Positions 7,056 to 15,235 of a stretch of DNA of 45,736 nt are shown here, piece after piece. The translations under genes and the position numbers were made by a program. The stretch comes from JBMOKU01 sp049324315 (GTDB lineage: Bacteria > Bacillota > Clostridia > Peptostreptococcales > Thermotaleaceae). Location of the stretch: positions 1-45,736 of the forward strand of contig JBMOKU010000061.1 in the NCBI GenBank assembly GCA_049324315.1, given 5' to 3'. Under the pieces are notes generated by a model, which was not told the origin of the DNA, did not search any database, and saw nothing but the letters and a program-made list of their open reading frames with translations. The first letter of the stretch is position 1, and each line of letters starts with the position of its first letter.

Positions 7056-9524
7056 TTACTTAATGACAATATTCACTAATTTCTTAGGGACAACAACGAC
7101 CTTCACAATATCTTTTCCATCAAGCATTGATTTGATTTTACTGTTATTTAAGACTTCTGCTTCTAAAGCTTCCTTAGACAAGGACGCTTCTACTTCCATT
7201 TTATCTCGAACTTTTCCATTGATTTGAATGGCAATCTCAACCTGATCCTTAACAATAGCAGCTTTATCATACTGCGGCCATGGATTATCATGAACGCTGG
7301 TATTATAGCCAATGATACTCCATAGTTCTTCCGTTATATGAGGGGCAAAAGGCGCCAGCAAGATAATCATCGTTTCAATAGATTCCTTCAAAATAGACGG
7401 TTTGTATCGATCTTTTCCTAGCTCTTTGTATTTATAAGTTTCGTTCACTAGCTCCATAATGGCACTGATAGCCGTATTAAAGTTAAATCTGCCATGAACA
7501 TCTTCGGTAACCCTTTTGATGGTATTATGAATCATATATTTCATATGCTTATCATCTTTATTGTTGCTTTCATGATCTGATGCTTGTTGAATGCTGTCCT
7601 TCAATTCATCAACCAATCTCCATACCCTATTTAAGAAGCGATAGCATCCTTCTACTCCAGTATCACTCCATTCCAGGTCCCTTTCCGGAGGGGCAGCAAA
7701 TAAGATAAACAATCGAGCGGTATCCGCACCATAGGTGCTGATAATTTCTTCAGGACTGACGACATTTCCCTTTGATTTGGACATTTTTGCGCCGTCCTTT
7801 AACACCATACCTTGTGTTAAGAGATTTTCAAAAGGCTCTTCCACAGGAGATAGATTTAAATCATAAAGCACTTTTGTAAAAAATCTTGCATAGAGCAGAT
7901 GAAGAATGGCATGTTCCACGCCTCCGATATATTGATCAACAGCCATCCAGTATTTTGCTTTCTCTTTGTCAAATACTTCCCTTTCATTTGTAGGATCAGT
8001 ATACCTTAAGAAATACCAAGAAGAATCCACAAATGTATCCATTGTGTCGGTTTCTCTCTTAGCCGCTCCACCACACTGCGGACAAACAGCATTGATAAAT
8101 GCTTGGCTGGTTGTAAGTGGAGATTCTCCTTTTCCTGAAAATACAACATCCGTCGGTAGCATTACCGGTAAATCTTTATCCGGTACAGGAACCGTTCCAC
8201 ATTGATCACAATAAACAACAGGTATTGGCGCTCCCCAATATCTTTGTCTGGATATTAACCAGTCCCGTAATCTAAAGTTTACTGTTCGTTTTCCTAAGCC
8301 AGCTTCTTCAATGTACGCTGACATCTTAACGATGGCTTCACTGCTATCTAAACCATCAAATTGTTGAGAATTTATCATAATACCTGTTCCTGTATATGCC
8401 TCTTCCAACTTATCTACATCAATATGGTCATCTTGGGGTTTGATAACCGGAACGATATCGATCTGATATTTTTTTGCAAACTCAAAATCTCGTTCATCAT
8501 GGGCTGGAACAGCCATAATCGCCCCTGTGCCATAATCCATTAATACGTAATTGGCAATATAAATTGGGATCTTCTTGCCGCTTAAAGGGTTTACTGCATA
8601 TCTGCCAGTAAATAGTCCTTCTTTTTCTATGGTTGTTGCAGTTCTTTCAACTTCTGATAAGAACTGAAGCTTTTCTTGGAATCGTTTAACATCTTCTTCA
8701 TAGGATGTTCCTTTGACAAGTTCTTGAACGAAAGGATGCTCAGGAGCCAATACCATATATGTTACACCATAAACAGTGTCCGGTCTGGTGGTAAAGACCA
8801 TTAATTCTTCCTCAAAATTCTCGATGGCAAATTTGATTTCAGCACCATAACTCTTACCAATCCAGTTTTTCTGCATGATTTTTACTTTATCCGGCCAACC
8901 CGGAAGCTTATCAAGATCATCCAACAATCTTTCTGCATAATCTGTAATTTTGAAATACCATTGATCTAATTCTTTTTTTCCTACTATGCTATCACAACGT
9001 TCACAGTGCCCGCCTACAACCTGTTCGTTAGCTAGTACGGTTTCGCAGGATGGACACCAGTTAACTGGATATTTTTTCTTATAGGCTAACCCTTTCTTAT
9101 AGAACTGTAAAAAAATCCACTGGGTCCACTTATAATAATCCTGATGACATGTAGCAACTTCACGGTCCCAATCGTAACTAATACCCAGCTGTTTGAGTTG
9201 ACGTCTCATCTCCTCAATATTTTCCCATGTCCAAATGTTTGGATGGATACCATGCTTAATAGCGGCATTTTCTGCAGGTAAACCAAAAGAATCCCATCCC
9301 ATAGGGTGCAGTACATTGTATCCAGCCATTCTTTTAAATCGTGTTACGACATCCCCAATGGAGTAATTTCTAACGTGTCCCATATGAAGTTTTCCTGAAG
9401 GATAAGGAAACATCTCCAGTACATAATATTTTTCTTTTTCATTTTCAACTGTTTTGAACACATTTCCTTCTGCCCATTGTTTCTGCCAATTTTTCTCAAT
9501 TTCAGAGAAGTTGTACTTAGACAT
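7056..9524 (-). CDS. leuS: Leucyl-tRNA synthetase
   Basis: A class I aminoacyl-tRNA synthetase that charges tRNA-Leu. From the chosen start it is 822 residues, the normal bacterial length. Seen: the HIGH-type motif H47-M-G-H50 in YPSGKLHMGHVRNY, Cys pairs of zinc-binding type (CPSC...CERC and CDQC...CPQC), the CP1 editing domain (about 225-415, with the VFTTRPDTVYGVTYMVLAPEHP region), the KMSKSKGNVV motif, and the C-terminal anticodon-binding and appended domains. An ATG 9 codons upstream (9551) exists, but the ATG at 9522-9524 follows TAGGAGGTAATAGA and matches the usual MSKYNF start, so I use it. Expression is governed by the T-box leader upstream. The regulator and ridA follow without a terminator. 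Confidence 0.97.
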   Translation of the reverse strand: MSKYNFSEIEKNWQKQWAEGNVFKTVENEKEKYYVLEMFPYPSGKLHMGHVRNYSIGDVVTRFKRMAGYNVLHPMGWDSFGLPAENAAIKHGIHPNIWTWENIEEMRRQLKQLGISYDWDREVATCHQDYYKWTQWIFLQFYKKGLAYKKKYPVNWCPSCETVLANEQVVGGHCERCDSIVGKKELDQWYFKITDYAERLLDDLDKLPGWPDKVKIMQKNWIGKSYGAEIKFAIENFEEELMVFTTRPDTVYGVTYMVLAPEHPFVQELVKGTSYEEDVKRFQEKLQFLSEVERTATTIEKEGLFTGRYAVNPLSGKKIPIYIANYVLMDYGTGAIMAVPAHDERDFEFAKKYQIDIVPVIKPQDDHIDVDKLEEAYTGTGIMINSQQFDGLDSSEAIVKMSAYIEEAGLGKRTVNFRLRDWLISRQRYWGAPIPVVYCDQCGTVPVPDKDLPVMLPTDVVFSGKGESPLTTSQAFINAVCPQCGGAAKRETDTMDTFVDSSWYFLRYTDPTNEREVFDKEKAKYWMAVDQYIGGVEHAILHLLYARFFTKVLYDLNLSPVEEPFENLLTQGMVLKDGAKMSKSKGNVVSPEEIISTYGADTARLFILFAAPPERDLEWSDTGVEGCYRFLNRVWRLVDELKDSIQQASDHESNNKDDKHMKYMIHNTIKRVTEDVHGRFNFNTAISAIMELVNETYKYKELGKDRYKPSILKESIETMIILLAPFAPHITEELWSIIGYNTSVHDNPWPQYDKAAIVKDQVEIAIQINGKVRDKMEVEASLSKEALEAEVLNNSKIKSMLDGKDIVKVVVVPKKLVNIVIK

Positions 9525-9699
9525 TCTATTACCTCCTATTTTATGCAACAATAATTGTCTTCTATTTATTAAAAATTTTTAATGCAAAGATGTTCTAGCT
9601 TCCTTTTATAAAATGTTTTTTACTCAGTACCCTTAGATAGATAAGCTTCTCTTAAAAACAATGCTATTTGTTGCTTTTTACGGTACAAATAAAAAAGTA

Positions 9700-9948
9700 C
9701 CCAAAAAACTCCTATCCCTTTATAGGGACGAGGAATTCCCCGCGGTACCACCCTAATTGGCAATAACTGCCCACTCTTACGGTTTATAAAGGTAACCAAC
9801 CTATTCTTTATATAGAGGCGAGTTCAAAGACATCTTTATCGATTCACAGCAACCATCGACTCTCTGAAAAAGATACATCTTCTACTACTCCTCTTCATTC
9901 TTTATACATTTGTCAGAAAAGTATAAATATTTTATCTCTTGTAGTTTA
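9700..9948 (-). promoter_or_regulatory. Leucine T-box riboswitch leader of leuS
   Basis: The leader occupies the gap between rsfS and leuS on the minus strand. The T-box consensus AGGGTGGTACCGCG lies at 9741-9754. Immediately after it is an intrinsic terminator (9703-9733: stem TCCTCGTCCC / GGGATAGGA followed by six T). Stem I is recognisable from AGAGAG and GGTTGCTGTGAATCGA upstream. Its specifier region reads GAA-CTC-GCC, with CTC (Leu) at 9820-9822, agreeing with the downstream gene. Uncharged tRNA-Leu should pair with the specifier and the T-box bulge and favour the antiterminator. About 175 nt of apparently unstructured AT-rich sequence separates the terminator from the leuS start. Confidence 0.95.
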
Positions 9949-9954
9949 ATCATT

Positions 9955-9983
9955 ATTATAATGGGTTTCTTATCCAATGTCAA
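9955..9983 (-). promoter_or_regulatory. Consensus sigma-A promoter for the leuS T-box transcript
   Basis: TTGACA (9978-9983), a 17-bp spacer and TATAAT (9955-9960) are a full match to the vegetative consensus on the minus strand. The -35 lies inside the last codons of rsfS, whose stop codon is at 9970-9972, so the leader starts near 9948 right after the upstream gene. Confidence 0.9.
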
Positions 9984-10323
9984 CATTGATATATGGCGCA
10001 TCTTTCCATACTCTTTCTAAATTATAGAAAGTTCTTTCCTCGTCTAAAAAAATATGAACAACAACCTGCAAGAAATCCAATAGTACCCATCTACCATTCT
10101 CATAACCTTCTTTATGATCAAGACATAGTCCATGTTCCTTCATTTTATCATCAAGCTCATCAGCGATTGCTTTCACTTGTCTTGTTGATGTCCCGCTGGC
10201 AATGACAAAATAATCTGCAAAACTAGAAATGCGGTGAATATCTAAGATACAGATATCTTGTCCTTTTTTATCATCAATTATTTTACTGATTTCTAGTGCA
10301 ATTTTTTTTGAAGTTTCCAGCAT
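9970..10323 (-). CDS. rsfS: Ribosomal silencing factor RsfS
   Basis: RsfS binds ribosomal protein L14 on the 50S subunit and blocks subunit joining when nutrients are short. The 117-residue product has the family core: ISSFADYFVIASGTSTRQVKAIAD, then DHKEGYENGRWVLLDF, then VVHIFLDEERTFYNLERVW. The ATG follows TAGGAGGTAATTGAAAG. It sits downstream of the LCP gene across a 287-nt gap, in the usual Firmicutes nadD-yqeK-rsfS neighbourhood. The leuS promoter is embedded in its 3' end. Confidence 0.94.
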   Translation of the reverse strand: MLETSKKIALEISKIIDDKKGQDICILDIHRISSFADYFVIASGTSTRQVKAIADELDDKMKEHGLCLDHKEGYENGRWVLLDFLQVVVHIFLDEERTFYNLERVWKDAPYINVDIG

Positions 10324-10553
10324 TCTTTCAATTACCTCCTAGAATTTTATTATTCTTATTCAAGCTTAATAACATTGTATTCCCAAATCGATATATTCTA
10401 TACACAATAAATTACTATAGGTATAGAATCGTAAAATTTCATTTTCCTTAAACCTGTTTATTTGCAATAGTTAGACTTTTATTTGGCTAGAAGTTTCAGG
10501 GGCGATCTTATAAGCTTTTAAATCCTTTAAAGATCAAAAGATAGACATAAAGC

Positions 10554-10581
10554 CTCTAACATTTAACGTCTAACTTCTAAC
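10554..10581. repeat. Four tandem heptamers, GTTAGAN type
   Basis: On the minus strand the segment reads GTTAGAA, GTTAGAC, GTTAAAT, GTTAGAG: four 7-bp units in the gap between the LCP gene and rsfS. The rest of that 287-nt gap (10324-10610) holds the rsfS ribosome binding site and a 9-bp inverted repeat, ATTCTATAC / GTATAGAAT (10395-10403 / 10421-10429). I see no gene there. Confidence 0.5.
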
Positions 10582-10610
10582 CCTATGAATCACTATTCTT
10601 TGATCGGAGG

Positions 10611-11840
10611 TTATTTCTTCATATCACTTCCAACGATAATGGTTATATCTACTTCCGCTTCGGTATTCAAATCCGACTCTACATCTTTCACACCAAGGAG
10701 TTTTGCAATCTTTTCTGCTTCTTTTTTCTTATCTTTTCGGTCATATATATGAGTCTGATTATATTTTATCCCATTAACATTATTGATATTAACAACATTA
10801 TAACCTTCAGCCTTTAAATCTTTTGCAACACTGGTTGCCAGTCCTGCAATGCCTGATCCGTTTAGAACCTCCACGGTTACTTGATTTTGAATCTCTTTGG
10901 TATCCTGTTTTTTATTCTCATCAGCAGCTTTGTCTGATGCACCGTCAAATATTTCTTTCATCTGTGCTTCCAGCTGCACCATATCTGGAATATAATACCA
11001 TATACCACTAATCAATTTAGGTTCTCCGGGAACTGTACTCATATGGATATCATTGGTACTCATGCCAGCAGCCTTCACGGCATATGAAGACATGGTGGAT
11101 ACCGGCATATCCGTTTCCACGTACGTGCTAAATGTCTTCAGCAGCTTTGGCAGTTTAATAATCGTTTGCGGTTCAAGCAGCTTATCAGCAACGGCAGTTA
11201 AAAACATCTGCTGCGCATTGATTCTTCCTAAATCTTGATCTGTATAACCTTTTCTAAATCTTACAAACTGCATGGCTTTGTTTCCATCCAGAACCTGTTT
11301 TCCTTTTTTTATGTCAATCTTTAATGGCGGATCCGCATAGGGATCTGAGTATTTCATGTTCATTGGAACATCAACTTCAACCCCACCTAAATCATCTACA
11401 ATTTTACCTAAACCATTGTAATCTATTTTGACATAGTAATGAATCTGAATACCTAACAGATCCTTTACAGCTTTCGTTGCCAAATCAATGCCTCCATAGG
11501 CATGAGCATGATTAATTTTATCTTTTCCTTTGTGACCTCTGATAACCACCCTTGTATCCCTAGGTATGGAAATAATATCTACTCTTTTGGTTTTAGGGTC
11601 AAAGGTCGCTACCATCATGGTATCTGTCCTGGAGGTTCCGCTATTTTGTGCATCCTTTGCATCAATTCCCACAATTAAAACATTGACTCTTTCTTTTCCC
11701 TCCGGCAAATCTTCACCTATCCCTGGGTTCAGAGAACCGGTTTCTCCAGATATGCTCTTAATAAATATATATGCACCTGTGCTCATCACTACTGCAAAGC
11801 ATATAAATGAAATCAGCAGTACTTTTAAGAATTTTTTCAT
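10611..11840 (-). CDS. LytR-CpsA-Psr (LCP) family wall polymer ligase
   Basis: LCP proteins transfer teichoic acids or other anionic polymers from lipid carriers to peptidoglycan outside the membrane. The 409-residue protein has an N-terminal membrane anchor (about 5-27), the LCP domain (about 50-220: VNVLIVGIDAKDAQNSGTSR, then RVDIISIPRDTRVVI, then INHAHAYGGIDLA, then MQFVRFRKGYTDQDLGRINA) with the conserved Asp/Arg residues that hold the pyrophosphate-linked substrate, and a C-terminal LytR_C domain (about 315-405: QVTVEVLNGSGIAGLATSVA). The start follows AGGAGTGAGAAA, which overlaps the stop of yqeK. Its place between yqeK and rsfS is common in Clostridia. Which polymer is attached cannot be told. 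Confidence 0.9.
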   Translation of the reverse strand: MKKFLKVLLISFICFAVVMSTGAYIFIKSISGETGSLNPGIGEDLPEGKERVNVLIVGIDAKDAQNSGTSRTDTMMVATFDPKTKRVDIISIPRDTRVVIRGHKGKDKINHAHAYGGIDLATKAVKDLLGIQIHYYVKIDYNGLGKIVDDLGGVEVDVPMNMKYSDPYADPPLKIDIKKGKQVLDGNKAMQFVRFRKGYTDQDLGRINAQQMFLTAVADKLLEPQTIIKLPKLLKTFSTYVETDMPVSTMSSYAVKAAGMSTNDIHMSTVPGEPKLISGIWYYIPDMVQLEAQMKEIFDGASDKAADENKKQDTKEIQNQVTVEVLNGSGIAGLATSVAKDLKAEGYNVVNINNVNGIKYNQTHIYDRKDKKKEAEKIAKLLGVKDVESDLNTEAEVDITIIVGSDMKK

Positions 11841-11844
11841 TTTC

Positions 11845-12429
11845 TCACTCCTGTCCCATACCTCTCATCTGCTGTAAAAGAAAGTTCCTTGCATATACCG
11901 TATCCGGATGCAGCAAGCTTCTTTTTCCTATTACATAAGCAATGGTCATCTCGATGGCCATTAAAGTAGCTTTATCTATATTAGATAAAGCTGCTGTCCG
12001 TAAAAGATCAATCTCATTAAAGTTTCTAGAAGGTTCAATGAAATCTGCTAAATAAATAACTTTATCCAGCAAAGTCATATGATTACGTCCTGTCGTATGA
12101 TACCGGATGGCATCAAGAATTTCTTCGTCTTCGATTTCAAATTCAATCTGTGCAATTCTTGCTCCAACTTTACCATGCAGCAGTTGCACTTCAGATTTCG
12201 TCACATCATCCAATATTATATCAAACCGCTCCGCGTAATTCAACAATTCTTCATTACTCAGATTCTTGGCACAATCATGAACCAGACCTGCAACGCCAGC
12301 TTTTACCTCACATGCTCCATACTTTCTTGCAAGCTGAATTGCTGTTTTTTGTACACCCAAGGAATGCAGAAACCTCTTCTCCTTTAGCTTCCCAGCTAAA
12401 ATTCTCTCCATCTTTTCTACAGCTATCAT
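11845..12429 (-). CDS. yqeK: YqeK, HD-domain diadenosine tetraphosphatase
   Basis: YqeK hydrolases cleave Ap4A symmetrically to ADP. The 194-residue protein shows the HD-fold metal ligands in order: H in KRFLHSLGVQKTA, the HD pair in AGLVHDCAKN, H in QLLHGKVGA and H in IRYHTTGRNHM, then LDKVIYLADFIEP. It starts 12 nt behind the nadD stop after GGTGGGAATGTT, and 4 nt separate it from the next gene, so it is within the nadD-yqeK-LCP unit. Confidence 0.93.
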   Translation of the reverse strand: MIAVEKMERILAGKLKEKRFLHSLGVQKTAIQLARKYGACEVKAGVAGLVHDCAKNLSNEELLNYAERFDIILDDVTKSEVQLLHGKVGARIAQIEFEIEDEEILDAIRYHTTGRNHMTLLDKVIYLADFIEPSRNFNEIDLLRTAALSNIDKATLMAIEMTIAYVIGKRSLLHPDTVYARNFLLQQMRGMGQE

Positions 12430-12441
12430 AACATTCCCACC

Positions 12442-13116
12442 TTACCGATACAAACCGTTCTTATAAATATAATACTCGACTGCTTCAGGTAGAAGATATT
12501 TTATGGACTGTCCTTCTTTAACACGGCTCCTGATATCTGTTGAAGAAATTGCTAACGCCGGAACATTCATTTTTGTAATTGTTGTATGATATCTTTTTTC
12601 CAGCTCTTTAATTTTTTCTTCAAAATACGGAGATTCCAAAACGGGTCTCGTAGCCGCAATAAATTTGCATAGAGACAACAGATCATCGACGTCCTTCCAT
12701 GTGTCTAGGTCACATATTGCATCGGCACCGCTAATAAAAAACAGTTCCGTATTCTCAGGGTACATTCTCTTCAATTTCCTTATGGTATTTATGGTATAAG
12801 ATACTTCTTCATCTTCTATTTCAATTTTAGAAACTTCGAAAAAAGGATTGGTTATTGTAGCTAATAATGTCATAAAATATCTATGCTTACTATCCGTTAC
12901 ATTCCCACCAGTCTTATGAGGTGGAATACCTGCCGGAATAAAAATAATCTTATCCAAATTATATTGACAACGAATCTGCTCAGCAATAACTAAATGTCCA
13001 TAATGAATGGGATCAAACGTCCCTCCCATGATAGCTATGCGATTCAATTTTTCCGTCCGGTCGATAATATCTTTTTTCTTTTTTTCATTATTTGTAAACT
13101 TCGTGTCAATCTCCAT
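12442..13116 (-). CDS. nadD: Nicotinate-nucleotide adenylyltransferase
   Basis: NadD adenylates nicotinate mononucleotide to deamido-NAD in NAD synthesis. The 224-residue protein carries the nucleotidyltransferase motif GGTFDPIHYGHLVIAE (about 32-47), the mid-region FFISGADAICDLDTWKD and the C-terminal ISSTDIRSRVKEG. The first 28 residues are a Lys/Asp-rich extension compared with most family members. The start at 13116 has AGAGGTG 10 nt upstream; no internal ATG with a better site precedes the motif. It heads the nadD-yqeK-LCP unit, with one of the paired two-hairpin elements about 105 bp upstream. Confidence 0.95.
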   Translation of the reverse strand: MEIDTKFTNNEKKKKDIIDRTEKLNRIAIMGGTFDPIHYGHLVIAEQIRCQYNLDKIIFIPAGIPPHKTGGNVTDSKHRYFMTLLATITNPFFEVSKIEIEDEEVSYTINTIRKLKRMYPENTELFFISGADAICDLDTWKDVDDLLSLCKFIAATRPVLESPYFEEKIKELEKRYHTTITKMNVPALAISSTDIRSRVKEGQSIKYLLPEAVEYYIYKNGLYR

Positions 13117-13221
13117 TACTATAAAACACCTCTTTGTGTTTGTATTCTTAGGTGAATATTATACTACACTTTCATGAAAATTTGAAGCAATTTAAATTTA
13201 TCCCCGTAATTTGTCAAATAT

Positions 13222-13327
13222 AAAAAAGTCTTACATTGAAAGATTTAAAGGAAGACTTTTTTGAAACACATAACGGAAATTATGAAATTATCCACAGATT
13301 TTAAATGTCCATAATTTCCTATGTGTT
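13222..13327 (+). repeat. Two-hairpin repeat element, copy 1
   Basis: Hairpin A has perfect 11-bp arms AAAAAAGTCTT (13222-13232) and AAGACTTTTTT (13252-13262). Hairpin B pairs AACACATA-(AC)-GGAAATTATG (13265-13284) with CATAATTTCCTATGTGTT (13310-13327), 18 bp with one 2-nt bulge. The linker TGAAACACATAACGGAAATT is identical in copy 2 (15236-15338, opposite strand). The right end runs into TGTTATAAT, an extended -10 pointing toward yhbY in the antisense direction. It lies between the yhbY terminator and nadD. Its nature (small mobile palindrome or structured RNA/DNA element) is unknown. Confidence 0.8.
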
Positions 13328-13341
13328 ATAATAAAGACTGA

Positions 13342-13367
13342 AAAAAACCGAGTGAACTCGGTTTTTT
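13342..13367 (-). terminator. Terminator of the obg-yhbY operon
   Basis: CCGAGT-GA-ACTCGG is flanked by A6 and T6, so it is a symmetrical intrinsic terminator usable in both directions. It begins within the yhbY stop codon region. Confidence 0.88.
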
Positions 13368-13662
13368 ATAATCTAGGAATTTCAATTGTCGAATTTTCTT
13401 TAGATTTTCTATAGATAACGAACTTGTTTCCAATTGCTTGAACAAATTCAGCACCTGTCAGTTTAGCCACTTCATTAGCTGCTTCTTTAGCATCTAAAAG
13501 ACTATTCTCCAATACATGGACTTTGACAATTTCTCTGGCTTCCAAAGCGTCATCCAGTTGTTGTACAAAGCTGTCGGTAATTCCACCTTTGCCGATCTGC
13601 GTAATAGGCTTAATATTATTCGCCAAGCTTTTAAGATAGCTTCTTTGTTTTCCCGTTAACAA
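13366..13662 (-). CDS. yhbY: YhbY family CRM-domain RNA-binding protein
   Basis: YhbY proteins bind pre-50S ribosomal particles through a CRM domain. The 98-residue protein is essentially one CRM domain: LTGKQRSYLKSLANNIKPITQIGKGGITD, where GKGG is the conserved loop, then VKVHVLENSLLDAKEAANEVA and FVQAIGNKFVIYRKS. The start is preceded by GGAGGATATC. It is the last gene of the obg operon, consistent with a role in large-subunit assembly alongside Obg. Confidence 0.93.
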   Translation of the reverse strand: MLTGKQRSYLKSLANNIKPITQIGKGGITDSFVQQLDDALEAREIVKVHVLENSLLDAKEAANEVAKLTGAEFVQAIGNKFVIYRKSKENSTIEIPRL

Positions 13663-13674
13663 TGATATCCTCCT

Positions 13675-13869
13675 TTAAACCTCAACCTCTTTTCTTGATT
13701 TTCGTCTGTGTATTTCATAATTCTTACTTCCTTTTTTCCAGCCGCTTCTCACTCTCTCTATTGCGGTTAACTCTTCATTCTGGGATTCATTAATCACAAA
13801 ATCATTCTTATCAAGGCAGAAGTATGCATGCAAACCCTGCTTACAATTTTGGCAGTTAAAACAACTCAT
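13675..13869 (-). CDS. Small Cys-rich hypothetical protein
   Basis: I do not recognise this 64-residue protein. Its first 20 residues hold four Cys as MSCFNCQNCKQGLHAYFCL (CxxCxxC followed by a fourth Cys nine residues later), a spacing suited to binding one zinc ion or an iron-sulfur cluster. The C-terminal half is rich in Arg and Lys (VRSGWKKGSKNYEIHRRKSRK), which would suit nucleic-acid or ribosome contact. The ATG is preceded by GGAGGTAAAAAGGATTCT. It sits tightly between obg (28 nt) and yhbY (12 nt) on the same strand, so it is very probably translated. A role with these ribosome-assembly factors is inferred from position only. Confidence 0.7.
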   Translation of the reverse strand: MSCFNCQNCKQGLHAYFCLDKNDFVINESQNEELTAIERVRSGWKKGSKNYEIHRRKSRKEVEV

Positions 13870-13897
13870 AGAATCCTTTTTACCTCCATCTCAGTAA

Positions 13898-15175
13898 TTA
13901 ATGATAAAATTCAAATTCAAAATCATACATTTTAACTGTATCTCCATCTTGTACTCCTAGTCCTTCTAGTTCATCTACTATACCCCGCTTTCTAAGGAAA
14001 TTCTGGAAATATCTTAATGAATCCATATCACTAAAATTGGTTGAGTTAATAAGTTTTTCGATAGGTTTTCCTTCTACTACGAAATAATCGTTTTCTTTTC
14101 TTATAGTAATTTTTTGGTCTTCTTTTTCATCCATTTGGTAGTACTGATAAGTTTCTTCTTCTTCGATTAGAGGCACATCTTCTATTTCATCAAGTACTTT
14201 TACTGTATAGCGCATTAAGTCATCCAGCCCTTTATTCGTGGCTGCTGATACTGGAAAAACTTCAAAGCCTCTTTTATTCATTTCAGCCTTGAAACGTTGG
14301 TAAGTATCATCATTTTCAATAATATCTATTTTATTTGCAACAACAATTTGCTTTTTTTCTGAGAGTTTACTGCTGTAATGTTTTAGCTCGTCATTAATTT
14401 TTTCGAAGTCATCGATTGGATCTCGTCCCTCAATACCGGCTACGTCGACAACATGAAGCAGAAGCTTGGTTCTCTCCACGTGTCTTAAAAACTCTAATCC
14501 TAATCCGACACCTTGGTGGGCACCCTCAATTAAACCTGGTATGTCCGCTAAAACAAAGCTGTTTCTGTCTATTTCAACAACACCCAAATTCGGCGTTAAC
14601 GTTGTAAAATGATAATTTGCAATTTTAGGCTTAGCACTGGTTACAATAGAAAGAATCGTGGATTTACCAACGTTTGGAAATCCTACTAAGCCAACATCGG
14701 CCAATAGCTTTAATTCCAATATAACCCAACGTTCTTCCCCGTGGCTGCCGCTTTCTGCGAAATTCGGCGCCTGTCTGGTAGCTGTAGCAAAGTGCGTATT
14801 ACCTTTACCACCTCTACCGCCTTTGGCAATAACTGCTTTCTGATCCTTCTCAACTAAATCTGCTATGACGCGATTTGTCTGCTCATCTCTGACAATCGTA
14901 CCTGGAGGTACTCTTACGATCAGATCTTCGGCATCTTTTCCCGTCATACATTTTGCTCTACCGTCTTCTCCGTTATCCGCTTTATACTTTTTCTTATAAC
15001 GAAAATCCATTAAAGTTCTCAGGCCTTCATCAACGATAAAAATGATACTGCCACCTCTGCCACCATCACCGCCATCAGGTCCACCATTTGGTATGTACTT
15101 CTCTCTTCTGAATGAAGCAGATCCGTTTCCACCATTTCCTGCTTTTAAGTAAATTTTCGCTTTGTCTATAAACAT
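13898..15175 (-). CDS. obg: GTPase Obg/CgtA
   Basis: Obg is an essential GTPase in late 50S assembly and stress or cell-cycle control. The 425-residue protein has the three Obg domains: the glycine-rich N-terminal fold (1-158: GNGGNGSASFRREKYIPNGG and PDGGDGGRGGSIIF), the G domain (about 159-330: GFPNVGKST, DIPGLIEGAHQGVGLG, NKID) and the C-terminal OCT domain (about 345-425). Only the Gram-positive type has the OCT domain. It is the first gene of obg-(small Cys-rich ORF)-yhbY. Upstream, in the same direction, is copy 2 of the two-hairpin element, whose end supplies a TATAAA sequence about 50 bp before the start codon. Confidence 0.97.
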   Translation of the reverse strand: MFIDKAKIYLKAGNGGNGSASFRREKYIPNGGPDGGDGGRGGSIIFIVDEGLRTLMDFRYKKKYKADNGEDGRAKCMTGKDAEDLIVRVPPGTIVRDEQTNRVIADLVEKDQKAVIAKGGRGGKGNTHFATATRQAPNFAESGSHGEERWVILELKLLADVGLVGFPNVGKSTILSIVTSAKPKIANYHFTTLTPNLGVVEIDRNSFVLADIPGLIEGAHQGVGLGLEFLRHVERTKLLLHVVDVAGIEGRDPIDDFEKINDELKHYSSKLSEKKQIVVANKIDIIENDDTYQRFKAEMNKRGFEVFPVSAATNKGLDDLMRYTVKVLDEIEDVPLIEEEETYQYYQMDEKEDQKITIRKENDYFVVEGKPIEKLINSTNFSDMDSLRYFQNFLRKRGIVDELEGLGVQDGDTVKMYDFEFEFYH

Positions 15176-15235
15176 TATATATCACCCTTAGACCCTTATT
15201 CAATATGTTTGTCTTCATAATTAAACCATTTTTAT

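Noticed and set aside
9525..9700. AT-rich stretch between the T-box terminator and leuS considered as a second leader or small gene
   Set aside because: No ORF with a ribosome binding site and no further consensus; it is probably just a long leader.
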